Part shown: one piece after another, positions 43,747 to 53,732 of the stretch
How the letters are laid out: each line of letters starts with the position of its first letter
Position numbering within the stretch: the first letter of the stretch is position 1
Source: Phycisphaerae bacterium
GTDB taxonomy: Bacteria; Planctomycetota; Phycisphaerae; Phycisphaerales; SM1A02
Assembly: GCA_016795035.1 (NCBI GenBank)
Contig: JAEUIT010000040.1
Span: 55,081 to 119,080 of the forward strand
Direction: 5' to 3'
DNA length: 64,000 bases
Position numbers and translations under genes: made by a program
The notes under the pieces: model-generated
Databases searched by the model: none
What the model was told of the DNA's origin: nothing
Seen by the model: only the letters and a program-made list of their open reading frames with translations

Positions 43747-44436
43747 ATGAAACGAGCGAAGCCGACTCGCACCCACACCGCCGCCGCGACCGGCAGCGCC
43801 ATCGCGCGTGGCGACGCCGACGACTGTCCGCACGGCCCCGGGCGACCGCGCTGCCCGCACGCGAAGCTCGCGATCCTCGAGGCGGCGCTCGCGCTCCTCC
43901 GCGACGACGGCTTCTGGGAGATGTCGATCGAAGCGATCGCGGAGCGCGCCGGCGTCAGCAAGGCGACCGTCTATCGATGGTGGCCGAACAAGGCCTCGCT
44001 CGTCGTCGACGCCTTCTTCGCGGCGATCTCGCCGCGCATCCCCTTCCCCGACACCGGATCCGCCCGCGAGGACTTCGCCGCGCAGATGGAACGGGTCGCG
44101 AAGGAGATGCGCGGCCCGACCGGCGCGATGCTCGCGCAGCTCGTGACCGCAACGCAGTGCGATCCTTCGATGCGGGCGGCGTTCCGCGAACGATGGCTCC
44201 GGCCGCGTCGCGCGGAGGGAACGGACGCCGTCCGCCGGGGCATCGCCCGTGGCGAACTCCCCGAGGATCTCGACATCGAGTTTCTCTTCGACGCGCTCTA
44301 CGGCCCGCTCTACCTCCGGCTTCTCTTCGAACACCAGCCCATCTCGACCGCGTTCGTCCGCGACCTCGTCACCACCGTCTTCGGCGGGCTGACGCAGCGT
44401 TCGCCGCGAGCCTCGCGCGGAAAGCGGAGCGCCTGA
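43747..44436 (+). CDS. TetR-family transcriptional regulator
   Basis: 229 aa. The helix-turn-helix lies at about residues 59-84 (SIEAIAERAGVSKATVYRWW), preceded by a long basic tail; the C-terminal half is a ligand-binding helical domain (TetR_C type). It sits directly upstream of an RND pump, and its TGA stop is followed immediately by the pump ATG (TGAATG), so they are one transcription unit. It most likely represses the efflux operon until a substrate binds. Confidence 0.93.
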   Translation: MKRAKPTRTHTAAATGSAIARGDADDCPHGPGRPRCPHAKLAILEAALALLRDDGFWEMSIEAIAERAGVSKATVYRWWPNKASLVVDAFFAAISPRIPFPDTGSAREDFAAQMERVAKEMRGPTGAMLAQLVTATQCDPSMRAAFRERWLRPRRAEGTDAVRRGIARGELPEDLDIEFLFDALYGPLYLRLLFEHQPISTAFVRDLVTTVFGGLTQRSPRASRGKRSA

Positions 44437-47400
44437 ATGTGGATCGTCAAGCTCGCGCTGCGCCGGCCGTACACCTTCGTCGTCATGTCCGTCCTCGTGA
44501 TGATCCTCGGGGTCATCTCGGCGTGGCGCATGCCGAAGGACATCTTCCCGTCGGTCGACATCCCGGTCATCAACGTCGTCTGGACGTACGCGGGCCTCTC
44601 ACCGCCCGAGATGGAAGGGCAGATCACGACGTTCAGCGAGTACTCGCTGAGTAACGCCGTGAGCAACATCGCGCGAAGCGAGAGTCAGACGCTCCCGGGC
44701 CTCGCGGTGATCCGGATCTACTTCCAGCCCGGCACCAACATCGACGGCGCGATCGCGCAGGTCACGGCGGTGTCGCAGACGATCCTGCGCCGCATGCCGC
44801 CGGGCACGCAGCCGCCGCTCATCATTCGCTACAACGCCTCGAGCGTTCCCGTCATCCAGATGGCGCTGAGTTCGACCACCGCGACCGAGGCGCAAATCAC
44901 CGACTACGCGACCTTCGGCGTGCGCAACCAGATCGTCACGGTGCCGGGTGCCGTCCTTCCGCTCCCCTACGGCGGCAAGCCGCGGCAGATCATGGTCGAC
45001 ATCGATCCGCGGGCGCTCGCGTCGTACGGCCTGTCGCCGCAGGACATCGCGATCGCGGTCAACGCGCAGAACCTCACGCTGCCGTCAGGCTCGATCAAGA
45101 TCGACTCGTACGACCTGCCGGTGACGATCAACAGCAGTCCGCCCGCGATCCGCGCGCTCGCCGACATCCCCATCAAGGAGGTGAACGGCCGGACGGTCTA
45201 CATGCGGGACGTCGCCAACGTGCGCGACGGCTTCGCGGTGCAGACGAACATCGTGCGCCGCGACGGCCAGCGCGCCGCGCTCATCAACATCCTGAAGGGC
45301 GGCGACGCGTCGACGCTCGACGTCGTCGAACGCGTGAAGGCGCTCGTGCCCACGATCCAGGCCGCCGCGCCGCCCGGCGTCAAGGTCGAGACGCTCTTCG
45401 ACCAGTCGGTGTTCGTGCGGGCGTCGATCTCGAACGTGCTGCACGAGGCGATCATCGCCGCCCTCCTGACGTCGACGATGATCCTCATCTTCCTCGGCTC
45501 GTGGCGCAGCACGATCGTCGTCGCGACGTCGATTCCGCTCGCGATCCTCATCTCGATCTCCTGCCTCGACGCTCTCGGATACACGCTCGACGTGATGACG
45601 CTCGGCGGACTCGCGCTCGCGGTCGGCATCCTCGTCGACGACGCGACCGTCGAAGTCGAGAACATCCACCGCAACCTCGCGATGGGGAAGTCGCCGCGCC
45701 GCGCGATCCTCGACGGCGCGCATCAGATCGCCGTCCCCGCGCTCGTCGCGACCGCCGCGATCTGCATCGTCTTCGTCTCGGTCGTCTTCCTCGACGGACC
45801 GCCCCGCTACCTCTTCGTCCCGTTCGCGCTCGCGGTCGTCTTCGCCGTCGCGGCGAGTTATCTCCTCTCGCGCACGCTCGTGCCGGTGATGGTCGAGCAC
45901 TTCATGGAGGGCGAGTTGCGCCGCCACCACGGTACGGGCGGCTGGTTCGCGGCGCTCCATCGCGGGTTCGAACGCGGCTTCGAATGGCTGCGGGCGACCT
46001 ACACCGGCGCGCTGGCCTGGGCGCTTCGCTGGCGGTCGGCGGTCCTCCTGACGCAGCTCGCCGTCGTGAGCGTCGCGGCCATGGTCCTGCCGTACGTCGG
46101 CCGCGACTTCTTCCCCGACGTCGACGCGGGCCAGATCCGGCTCCACGTGACGGCGCCGACGAATCTCCGCATCGAGGAGACCGAGCTTCTCTTCCAGCGC
46201 GTCGAGGACGTGATCCGCGACGTCATTCCCGCGAACGAGCTCGAGCAGATCATCGACAACTTCGGCACGTTCCAGTCGATCAACCTGGCCTTCCGCGACA
46301 GCGCGAACATCGGGTCGTTCGACGGCGAGATCCTCGTCTCCCTGAAGCCCGAGCGCGGCGCGTCCTCCCGAGACTACGTCCGCATCCTCCGCGAGCGGCT
46401 GCCGCGGGAGTTCCCGGGCGTGCGCTTCTACACGCAGCCTGCGGACATCGTGACGCAGATCCTGAACTTCGGCCTGCCCGCGCCGATCAACGTGCAGGTC
46501 ACGGGGCCCAATCGCGTGGCGTCGCACGAGGCCGCGACGCGCATCGCCGCGCGCCTCGCATCGACGGAGGGCATCGTGGACGCCCGCGTCCACCAGATCA
46601 CCGACGCCGCGAAGCTGCATCTCGAAGTGGATCGCGTCCGCGCCGCGCAGCGCGGGCTCACGCAGCGCGACATCGCGAGCAACGTCCTTCTCACGCTGTC
46701 CGGCAGCGCGCAGGTGCAGCCGACCTTCTGGGTCGACGCCGCGACCGGGCGCAACTATCCGGTCACGGCGCAGACGCCGCAGCTCGACGTCAACTCGGTG
46801 CAGGATCTCGAGACGACGCCGGTCGCGACGCCCGACGGCGGCCAGGTGATGCTCACGGATCTCCTCGAGATCCGGCGCGGCGCGATCCCCGTCAACATCT
46901 CGCACGCCAACGTGCAGCCGTCGTACGACGTCTTCGCGAACGTGCAGGGAACGGACCTCGGCTCCGTCTCCTCGGCGGTCGAGTCGATCGCGGCCGAGGA
47001 GCGCGCGAAGCTCCCGCCGGGGTCGGCCATCGAGGTGCGAGGACAGATCCTGAGCATGAACCGGGCGTTCCTCCAGCTCGGCGTCGGCGTCGCGTTCGCC
47101 GCGCTCCTCGTCTACCTCCTGATGGTCGTGAACTTCCAGTCCTGGCTCGACCCCTTCATCATCATCACCGCGTTGCCGGGCGCCTTCACCGGCATCATCC
47201 TCTTCCTCTTCCTGACCGACACGACGTTCAGCGTGCCGTCCCTCATGGGCACGATCATGTGCATCGGCGTCGCGACGTCGAACTCGATCCTGATGGTCAC
47301 CTTCGCGAACGAGCGCCGCCTCGCGGGCGACGACGCGCGCACCGCGGCCCTCGCCGCCGGCCGGACGCGGCTGCGACCGGTCCTCATGACGGCGCTCGCC

Positions 47401-47595
47401 ATGATCCTGGGAATGTTGCCGATGTCGCTCGGACTCGGCGAGGGCGGCGAGCAGAACGCGCCGCTCGGCCGCGCCGTCATCGGCGGGCTCCTCGTCGCCA
47501 CGCTCACCACGCTCTTCTTCGTCCCCACCGTCTACTCGCTCGTGCGCCGGTCGGTGCCTCGGCACCTCGGCACCGTCGACCCCGAACTGCAATGA
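44437..47595 (+). CDS. RND-family efflux pump inner-membrane transporter
   Basis: 1052 aa, full length for this family. It has twelve expected transmembrane segments with two large periplasmic loops; TM4 carries LVDDATVEVEN with the proton-relay aspartates at residues 401-402, equivalent to AcrB Asp407 and Asp408. Substrates are unknown. The transporter precedes its adaptor, the reverse of the common order, and no outer-membrane channel gene follows. Confidence 0.95.
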   Translation: MWIVKLALRRPYTFVVMSVLVMILGVISAWRMPKDIFPSVDIPVINVVWTYAGLSPPEMEGQITTFSEYSLSNAVSNIARSESQTLPGLAVIRIYFQPGTNIDGAIAQVTAVSQTILRRMPPGTQPPLIIRYNASSVPVIQMALSSTTATEAQITDYATFGVRNQIVTVPGAVLPLPYGGKPRQIMVDIDPRALASYGLSPQDIAIAVNAQNLTLPSGSIKIDSYDLPVTINSSPPAIRALADIPIKEVNGRTVYMRDVANVRDGFAVQTNIVRRDGQRAALINILKGGDASTLDVVERVKALVPTIQAAAPPGVKVETLFDQSVFVRASISNVLHEAIIAALLTSTMILIFLGSWRSTIVVATSIPLAILISISCLDALGYTLDVMTLGGLALAVGILVDDATVEVENIHRNLAMGKSPRRAILDGAHQIAVPALVATAAICIVFVSVVFLDGPPRYLFVPFALAVVFAVAASYLLSRTLVPVMVEHFMEGELRRHHGTGGWFAALHRGFERGFEWLRATYTGALAWALRWRSAVLLTQLAVVSVAAMVLPYVGRDFFPDVDAGQIRLHVTAPTNLRIEETELLFQRVEDVIRDVIPANELEQIIDNFGTFQSINLAFRDSANIGSFDGEILVSLKPERGASSRDYVRILRERLPREFPGVRFYTQPADIVTQILNFGLPAPINVQVTGPNRVASHEAATRIAARLASTEGIVDARVHQITDAAKLHLEVDRVRAAQRGLTQRDIASNVLLTLSGSAQVQPTFWVDAATGRNYPVTAQTPQLDVNSVQDLETTPVATPDGGQVMLTDLLEIRRGAIPVNISHANVQPSYDVFANVQGTDLGSVSSAVESIAAEERAKLPPGSAIEVRGQILSMNRAFLQLGVGVAFAALLVYLLMVVNFQSWLDPFIIITALPGAFTGIILFLFLTDTTFSVPSLMGTIMCIGVATSNSILMVTFANERRLAGDDARTAALAAGRTRLRPVLMTALAMILGMLPMSLGLGEGGEQNAPLGRAVIGGLLVATLTTLFFVPTVYSLVRRSVPRHLGTVDPELQ

Positions 47596-47623
47596 CCTTC
47601 CGCCGCGCCGCGGCCTCCCACGC

Positions 47624-48955
47624 ATGACCAGTCCCACCGCTCCGAACGACCGTGTTCCCAACGCCGACGCGCTCGACGAGCACGCCGCCGACCGCCCGAT
47701 CCTTGCCGAGGCGCTCGCGTCGCGCACGCCGGCGTGGAAGCCGATCCTCGCATTCGTCGCGATCGCCGCGGCGATCGGCGGCGCCGTCGTCGCCGGCGCC
47801 CTGCCCAAGTTCGAGCGGGCGAAGGAACTCGGCCGCGCGAACGAGAGTTTCGAGGAGCTTCGTCGGCGCGTGCAGCTCGGCGTCATCCGTCAGGCGCCGT
47901 CGACGACGACGCTCGCCCTGCCCGCGTCGCTCGAGCCGTGGGCACAGGTCACGCTCTTCCCGCAAGCGACCGGCTACGTACGTGAGCGCACGGTCGACAT
48001 AGGCGACAAGGTCCGTAAGGGCGACGTCCTCGCGACGATCGACGTGCCGCTCATCGCCGAGGATCTCGCGGCCGCCGAGGCGTCGCTTGCGGTCGCAAAG
48101 GCGACGCGCGACCAGTCGGCCTCGCGCCTCGCGTTCGCCGAGGCCTCGCTGACCCGCGCGACGGCGGCGTCGGACAGTAACGCGGTGAGCGTGCAGGAGC
48201 TCGACGAACGGCGCACGACGGTGCGCTCGCTGCAGGCCGAGGTCGCCGCGGCCGAGGCGACGATCCGGCTGCGCGAAGCCACGATCGGACGACTCCGGCA
48301 GGAGCTCGTCTTCGCGACCGTGACCGCGCCCTTTGACGGCACGATCACCGACCGAGGGATCGACGTCGGCGACTACGTCGAGCCGGCGAGCGGGTCGAAC
48401 GCCCGCGCGATGTTCCGGATCGCCGACCTCTCGTCGTTGCGAACCTACGTCGACGTGCCGCAACGCTATGCCCAGGCGATCTCGCCGGGCCTTGCGGCCT
48501 CGGTGACGCTTCCCGGCCGCGCCGGAGCGCCGGTGTCGGGAACGGTCACGCGCACCGCGGGCGCCCTCGAGGAGCGGGCCCGCACCCTGCGCGTCGAGAT
48601 CGCGGTCCCCAATCAGGACGGCGCCCTCCTCGGCAACGCGTACGGCGAGGCGACGCTCACGCTCGTCGAGCCGCGCGAGCGACTGCTCGTTCCGGGGAGC
48701 GCCGTCGTCATCCGCGCCGACGGCGCGAAGGTCGCGATCGTCGACGCGGAGAACCGAATCCGCTATCGACGGGTGACGCTCGGCCGCGACCTCGGCTCCG
48801 AGGTCGAAGTCCTCGACGGACTCGAAGGCAGCGAGCGCCTCGTCACCAACCTCGCCGACGAGATCCCTGAGGGCGCCGTGGTGGACCCGTTAGCGCCCGC
48901 CACGCCGCCCGCACCGAAGCCCGCGCCCTCCCCGCCCGAGCCCGCACGAAAGTGA
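47624..48955 (+). CDS. RND efflux periplasmic adaptor (membrane fusion protein)
   Basis: 443 aa. An N-terminal cytoplasmic tail of about 40 residues precedes one transmembrane helix (ILAFVAIAAAIGGAVVAGAL). A split biotinyl-lipoyl domain (GYVRERTVDIGDKVRKGDVLA and the second half ATVTAPFDGTITD), an alpha-hairpin (about 135-225), beta-barrel and membrane-proximal domains follow, and then a proline-rich tail. It would link the RND pump to an outer-membrane channel encoded elsewhere. It starts 28 bases after the pump gene. Confidence 0.93.
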   Translation: MTSPTAPNDRVPNADALDEHAADRPILAEALASRTPAWKPILAFVAIAAAIGGAVVAGALPKFERAKELGRANESFEELRRRVQLGVIRQAPSTTTLALPASLEPWAQVTLFPQATGYVRERTVDIGDKVRKGDVLATIDVPLIAEDLAAAEASLAVAKATRDQSASRLAFAEASLTRATAASDSNAVSVQELDERRTTVRSLQAEVAAAEATIRLREATIGRLRQELVFATVTAPFDGTITDRGIDVGDYVEPASGSNARAMFRIADLSSLRTYVDVPQRYAQAISPGLAASVTLPGRAGAPVSGTVTRTAGALEERARTLRVEIAVPNQDGALLGNAYGEATLTLVEPRERLLVPGSAVVIRADGAKVAIVDAENRIRYRRVTLGRDLGSEVEVLDGLEGSERLVTNLADEIPEGAVVDPLAPATPPAPKPAPSPPEPARK

Positions 48956-48993
48956 CGGCGCCAACGCACCATCAACGCAACGCAAACATCTCC

Positions 48994-49056
48994 CCCCTGA
49001 CTCCTGACTCCTGACTCCTGACTCCCGGCTCCTGACTCCTAGCTCCTGACTCTGGG
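48994..49056. repeat. Heptad array, TGACTCC flavour, single arm
   Basis: TGACTCC occurs four times in a row, followed by CGGCTCC, TGACTCC, TAGCTCC and TGACTCT. No matching left arm is present. A small hairpin (GCAGCC AAC GGCTGC, 49057-49071) and a short CGACCCC run come next before the downstream reductase. Confidence 0.8.
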
Positions 49057-49134
49057 CAGCCAACGGCTGCGCGGCTTGCCCCTCAACCCCGACCCCTTTC
49101 CCCACCCTCTCCCCCCTTCCCTTAGACTCCCCGC

Positions 49135-49881
49135 ATGCTTCCGCTTCAAGGTCGTGTGGCGCTCGTCACGGGTGCGGGTCGGGGAATCGGTCGGGCCATC
49201 GCCCTGTCGCTCGCGCGGCACGGCGCGGACATCGCGGTCAACTACGCGAGTAATGACAAGGCCGCCGAAGAAGTCCGCGACGAGATCCGCGCGATGGGCC
49301 GCCGCGCCGAGATCTTTAAGTGCAACATCGCCGACGACACCGCGGTGCACGCGATGGGCGAGACGATCAAGAAGGTCTTCCCGGCGATCGACATCCTGGT
49401 CAACAACGCCGGCATCACCCGCGACAAGACGTTCATGAAGATGACGCACGTCGAATGGGACGAGGTCGTCGGCGTGAACCTCAAGGGCCCGGTGCAGATG
49501 ACGCACCTCTACCTCCCGCAGATGGTCGAGCGCGGCTGGGGCCGCGTGATCAATATCACGAGCGTGATCGGGCAGATGGGCAACTTCGGGCAGGCGAACT
49601 ACGCCGCCGCGAAGGGCGGCCTCGACGCCTTCACGAAGAGCGTGGCGCGCGAAGTGGCCCGGAAGGGCGTGACCGTGAACTGCGTCGCGCCGGGCTTCAT
49701 CCGCACCGACATGACGGCAGGCGTCCCCGAGAAGGCGCTCGAGCACATCAAGACGATCACGCCGATGGGCCGTATGGGCGAAGCCGAAGAGATCGCCGAG
49801 GTCGTTTCCTTCTTAGCCTCGCCATCCGCCTCGTTCGTGACCGGTCAAGAGATCGGCGTGAACGGCGGCTTGTACATGTAA
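49135..49881 (+). CDS. 3-oxoacyl-ACP reductase / acetoacetyl-CoA reductase (FabG/PhaB-like)
   Basis: 248 aa with TGAGRGIG at the cofactor site, NNAG, the catalytic Ser in INITSVIGQMGNFGQ and YAAAK, and a C-terminal VTGQEIGVNGGLYM. It is NADPH-dependent by the family pattern. The motif around the catalytic serine is shared by FabG and by PhaB, so it could serve fatty-acid synthesis or supply hydroxybutyryl-CoA for the PHA synthase in this window; the sequence alone does not decide. The ATG follows immediately after a CCCCGC stretch without a clear ribosome site. Confidence 0.9.
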   Translation: MLPLQGRVALVTGAGRGIGRAIALSLARHGADIAVNYASNDKAAEEVRDEIRAMGRRAEIFKCNIADDTAVHAMGETIKKVFPAIDILVNNAGITRDKTFMKMTHVEWDEVVGVNLKGPVQMTHLYLPQMVERGWGRVINITSVIGQMGNFGQANYAAAKGGLDAFTKSVAREVARKGVTVNCVAPGFIRTDMTAGVPEKALEHIKTITPMGRMGEAEEIAEVVSFLASPSASFVTGQEIGVNGGLYM

Positions 49882-49911
49882 GCGGGTCGAGTCGGGTCGG
49901 CCGTCACGCTC

Positions 49912-51129
49912 TCAGGGGTGCCGCGTCGGGCAAGGCCGCGCGATCGTCGCCTCGAGCCGCGAACCGACGCGCAACAGGAAGACGTCGAACTCCTCGCCGT
50001 TGCCGACCGCGAGGTCCTTCGTCCAGCGATCGGCGTCGGCGCTCTTGCCGCGCGTGCGCACGCGCGCGCGGCCGCCGCCCAGCCGCCGCAGCTCGGCGCG
50101 CACGTCGTCGAGACGAGGCTTCGGCCGGGCGAGCACCTCGTACGCGTGGAACCAGCCGTCGTCGATCGGATGCCGCGACTCGAAGATCCCGAGCCCCGGC
50201 GCACGCTCCCACAGGCCGAGCGCGCCTGCCTGCGCCTCGGCGAGGCCGCTTCGCTCAAGCGCGGGATCGGCAACGTGGAGATAGCGTCCGCACTCCACGT
50301 TGCAGGGTGCGGGCGCGAGCGCGGCCGCCGGCATCGACATCGTCAGCCCGCGCTCGACGCGCGACGCCGTGCGAACGCCCGGCGCCCTCGCGCAGCGCCC
50401 GGTCCAGACCACCGCCTGCACGAGGCGGCCGTCCTCCGAGAGAAACTCGATCTCCGCGTTGCCGGCGCCGGGCAACGGCAACGGAATGCCCGGTGAGAGC
50501 TTGAGCGCGCCGCCCTTCGTGCGGGCAAGAAGCGCGAGACACGCGTCGACCGGAGGCTCGTGCCCTTCGAGCGCGAAGCGCCGCACGCCGCGCGACTCGT
50601 CGCGACGCGCCGGATCGAGATGGACGATCGACGCGAGCGGTTCGCACGTGAGCGCGTCGCCCACGACCGACTCGATGCCCGCATTCCTCGACGCCATCCA
50701 CGCCCGCAACGGAGAGCGATCGATCGCGCGCGTCGGGGCGACCCGCGCGAACGCCATCGCGTCGCCGCCGATGCCGGAGCAGCGGTCGTCGATCGTGTCG
50801 CCTGGCTCGAGGGCCTCGGCGATGCGGCGAGCCTTCCACGCCGCGGTCTTGGCCGACGACGCCTGCTCCGCCCCGTCCCGGTCGGCCCAGAGGTCTAGGG
50901 CGTTCGGAAACTTGCCGACGAGCCGACGGCGGCCTTCGGCGAGCGCGAGCGCCGCGCCGACCCTGAACGGGTCCCGCCCCCGGCGCAGGCGCTCGACGGC
51001 CGCCACATCCGACGCGTCGACCGTCGCCGCGGCGGCCACGAGTTCGGGATCGTCGACGAGCGTCGACCAGGCGGCGAGCGCCTCCCGTTCGCGTTCGAGT
51101 CGCGCGTCGTCTTCGTGCGGAGCCGCCAT
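49912..51129 (-). CDS. THUMP-like domain class I SAM-dependent methyltransferase
   Basis: 405 aa. After a helical N-terminal domain (about 1-90) the Rossmann methyltransferase core shows the SAM-binding DRCSGIGGDA motif (about residues 110-119), an acidic residue after the second strand (AIDRSP) and the HLDPARRD motif. A C-terminal domain (about 320-400, FHAYEVLARPKPRLDDV) matches the THUMP-like type and may bind RNA. The substrate is unknown. ATG at 51129 has AGGTG 8 bases upstream. It converges with the reductase gene, 30 bases apart. Confidence 0.85.
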   Translation of the reverse strand: MAAPHEDDARLEREREALAAWSTLVDDPELVAAAATVDASDVAAVERLRRGRDPFRVGAALALAEGRRRLVGKFPNALDLWADRDGAEQASSAKTAAWKARRIAEALEPGDTIDDRCSGIGGDAMAFARVAPTRAIDRSPLRAWMASRNAGIESVVGDALTCEPLASIVHLDPARRDESRGVRRFALEGHEPPVDACLALLARTKGGALKLSPGIPLPLPGAGNAEIEFLSEDGRLVQAVVWTGRCARAPGVRTASRVERGLTMSMPAAALAPAPCNVECGRYLHVADPALERSGLAEAQAGALGLWERAPGLGIFESRHPIDDGWFHAYEVLARPKPRLDDVRAELRRLGGGRARVRTRGKSADADRWTKDLAVGNGEEFDVFLLRVGSRLEATIARPCPTRHP

Positions 51130-51272
51130 CGACGGGCACCTTATCCGACCGCGACGCCGGGTCGCCGCCCTACCCGATCCGTCCATCCGTTACGACCGGC
51201 ACAGCCGCGCGCGGAACAGGCAAAATTCCGCGGCGAGTCCCGCCGTGCCTCCGCGCGATTCCGGGCGTGCCG

Positions 51273-53585
51273 ATGAACGTAGGTCTTCGCATGACGCTCG
51301 CGACTCGCACCATCATCGCCGTCGGGCTCACCCTTGCCGCCCTCGTGGCGGTCGTGAACGTCGTGACGCGCGATGCGGTCCTGCAGGGCTTCAAGCAAGT
51401 CGAGCGCACCCAGTTCGAGCGACACGCCGAGCGCGGCCGCGAGGCCCTCGAGGGGGTCGCCGAGGAGCTCTCGGGCCGCCTGAGCGACTGGGCCGCGTGG
51501 GACGACTGCTACGCGTTCGCCGAAGACGGCAACGCGGAGTTCGAGCGCTCGAACCTCACCGGCACCGCGCTCGCGAACCTCTCGCTCCGCTTCATCCTCT
51601 GGATCGACGCCGAAGGCAAGATCACGCGCGGCGGCGCCCGCACCCCCGACACCGAAGAGCTCGGCGCGATGCCCGACGGCCTCGTCGACGCCGTTGCCGC
51701 GCGGCCGGCCTTCTTCACGGTCCCCGACGAGCACGAGGCGCACGTCGGATTCCTCTGGCTTCCCGAAGGGCTCACCGCGATCGCGGTGCGCCCGGTCCTG
51801 AATAGCGAGGGGAAGGGCCCAGCGCACGGGACGCTCGTCTTCGGCCAGCGCATCGATCCCGCGATGATCGAGACGATCTCGGGCCGCGTGCGGGCCACGG
51901 TCGAGATCACGAACCCCGCCGCCGATCCCGCCAAGGAAACGGCGGTCGAGTCCGTCGTGTCGACCGGCCGGCCGCTCGTGCGCGCGATCGACGAGGACCT
52001 CGCCGTCGGCACGGCCGTCGTCACCGACATCGACGGCTCGCCTTCGATCGTGATCGACGTGATGTCGCCCCGCTTCGTCTGGCGCGAGGCGCAGGCGACC
52101 GTGTCGACGATCCTCACCGCGCTCGTCGTTGCAGGCCTCGGCGCCATCATCGCCGTGTCGCTCGTCCTCCGCGTCGCCGTCCTCAGCCGTCTCGCGAAAG
52201 TGCACGCCGACGTCGCACGGATCCGCAGCACCGGCGACCTCACCCGCCGGGTGCGCGTCTCGGGCCGCGACGAGCTCACCGAGCTCGCGGCGACCGTCAA
52301 CGGCCTCGTCGAGCGCGTGGGCCGATCGCAGAAGGAACTCGAGGAGAAGGCCGACGCGCTCGCGCAGCTCTCCGCCGAACTCCGCGTTGCACGCGACGCC
52401 GCCGACGACGCGAACAAGGCCAAGTCCGCGTTCCTCGCGAACATGAGCCACGAAGTGCGCACGCCGATGACCGCGATCCTCGGCTACGCCGATCTCCTCG
52501 CGGAGTCGCTCCAGAACACCGAGGCGTCGGACTCGATCGACACGATCCGCCGCAACGGCCGCCACCTCCTGGCGATCATCAACGACATCCTCGACCTCTC
52601 GAAGATCGAGGCCGGGCGCATGCAGGTCGAGCGGATCCAGTGTTCGCCGAGCGACGTGGTGCAGCAGGCGATCGATCTCCTCCGCGAGAGCGCGTCGAAG
52701 AAGGGCGTCCTCCTGGGCGTCACGTTCACGACGCCGATTCCCGCCTCGATCGAGACCGATCCGACGCGCCTGCGGCAGATCGTCCTGAACCTCGCCGGCA
52801 ACGCGGTGAAGTTCACCCGCGAGGGAAGCGTCGACATCCGACTCGCCTGCAACGCCGACTCGAACGAGCTGTCGATCGACGTCGTCGACACGGGCGTCGG
52901 CATGTCGCAGGAGGCCGTCCAGCGGCTCTTCCAGCCCTTCTCGCAGGCAAGCTCCTCGACCACGCGCCTCTTCGGCGGCACCGGCCTCGGACTCTCGATC
53001 TCGAAGCAGCTCGCACGGCTTCTCGGGGGCGACATCGTGATCCACGAGACCGGCCCGCACGGCACGACCTTCCGCGCCACGTTCGACACCGGTCCGCTTG
53101 CGGGCGTCGCGATGCTCCGAGAGCCGTCGAACGCCGCCGGCTCGAAGCCTGCGCCGATCGCGAACGTCGGCACGAACGACGAGCTCGCAGGACGGCGACT
53201 CCTTCTCGCCGAGGACGGCCCGGACAACCAGCGGCTCATCGGATTCCTGCTGCGCCGCGCGGGCGCCGACGTCACGATCGTCGGCGACGGGCAGGCGGCC
53301 GTCGACGCGGTCGTCGCCGCGGCGCGGAGCGCGACGCCGTTCGACCTCGTCCTGATGGACATGCAGATGCCGATCCTCGACGGCGCCGGCGCCGCGAAGC
53401 GGCTGCGCGAGCTCGGCATCCGAACGCCGATCCTCGCGCTCACGGCGCAGGCGATGGAAGGCGATCGCGCCCGATGCCTCGACGCCGGCTGCGACGACTA
53501 CGAGTCGAAGCCGATCGACAAGCGGCGGCTGTTCGCCGCCTGCATGCGGTTAGCGAGCGGTACCGCAGCGCGCAAAGCGGCGTAG
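51273..53585 (+). CDS. Hybrid sensor histidine kinase (CHASE4-HAMP-HisKA-HATPase-REC)
   Basis: 770 aa. Two transmembrane segments (about 5-27 and 275-300) enclose a periplasmic CHASE4-type sensor (WAAWDDCYAFAEDG signature). HAMP (about 300-350), HisKA with phospho-acceptor His393 (MSHEVRTP), the HATPase domain (NLAGNAVKFT, DTGVGM, GTGLGLSI) and a C-terminal receiver with Asp696 (LMDMQMP) follow. It senses an unknown extracellular or membrane signal and likely passes phosphate to a separate effector; no response regulator is adjacent. GTG at 51267 is an alternative start. Confidence 0.93.
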   Translation: MNVGLRMTLATRTIIAVGLTLAALVAVVNVVTRDAVLQGFKQVERTQFERHAERGREALEGVAEELSGRLSDWAAWDDCYAFAEDGNAEFERSNLTGTALANLSLRFILWIDAEGKITRGGARTPDTEELGAMPDGLVDAVAARPAFFTVPDEHEAHVGFLWLPEGLTAIAVRPVLNSEGKGPAHGTLVFGQRIDPAMIETISGRVRATVEITNPAADPAKETAVESVVSTGRPLVRAIDEDLAVGTAVVTDIDGSPSIVIDVMSPRFVWREAQATVSTILTALVVAGLGAIIAVSLVLRVAVLSRLAKVHADVARIRSTGDLTRRVRVSGRDELTELAATVNGLVERVGRSQKELEEKADALAQLSAELRVARDAADDANKAKSAFLANMSHEVRTPMTAILGYADLLAESLQNTEASDSIDTIRRNGRHLLAIINDILDLSKIEAGRMQVERIQCSPSDVVQQAIDLLRESASKKGVLLGVTFTTPIPASIETDPTRLRQIVLNLAGNAVKFTREGSVDIRLACNADSNELSIDVVDTGVGMSQEAVQRLFQPFSQASSSTTRLFGGTGLGLSISKQLARLLGGDIVIHETGPHGTTFRATFDTGPLAGVAMLREPSNAAGSKPAPIANVGTNDELAGRRLLLAEDGPDNQRLIGFLLRRAGADVTIVGDGQAAVDAVVAAARSATPFDLVLMDMQMPILDGAGAAKRLRELGIRTPILALTAQAMEGDRARCLDAGCDDYESKPIDKRRLFAACMRLASGTAARKAA

Positions 53586-53586
53586 A

Positions 53587-53705
53587 GGAAGAAGAAAATA
53601 GAAAGGGAAAATGGGGAGGCGCTCGCTCACAGAGTGCACGCTCTCCATTGTCCTCTCTCCATTTTCTTCTCCGCCTCTCTCCATTTTCTCTTCTTGCTCC
53701 TCTTC
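53587..53705. repeat. Intergenic heptad inverted repeat, AATGGAG flavour, expanded right arm
   Basis: The left arm (GAAAATAGAAAGGGAAAATG then GGGAGG) is followed by a centre and a right arm with CTCTCCATTGTCCTCTCTCC, then ATTTTCTTCTCCGCCTCTCT and CCATTTTCTCTTC. The right arm is longer than the left, as if units had been gained on one side. Confidence 0.75.
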
Positions 53706-53732
53706 TCCGAACCCGCTACGTTTCGCGGCACA

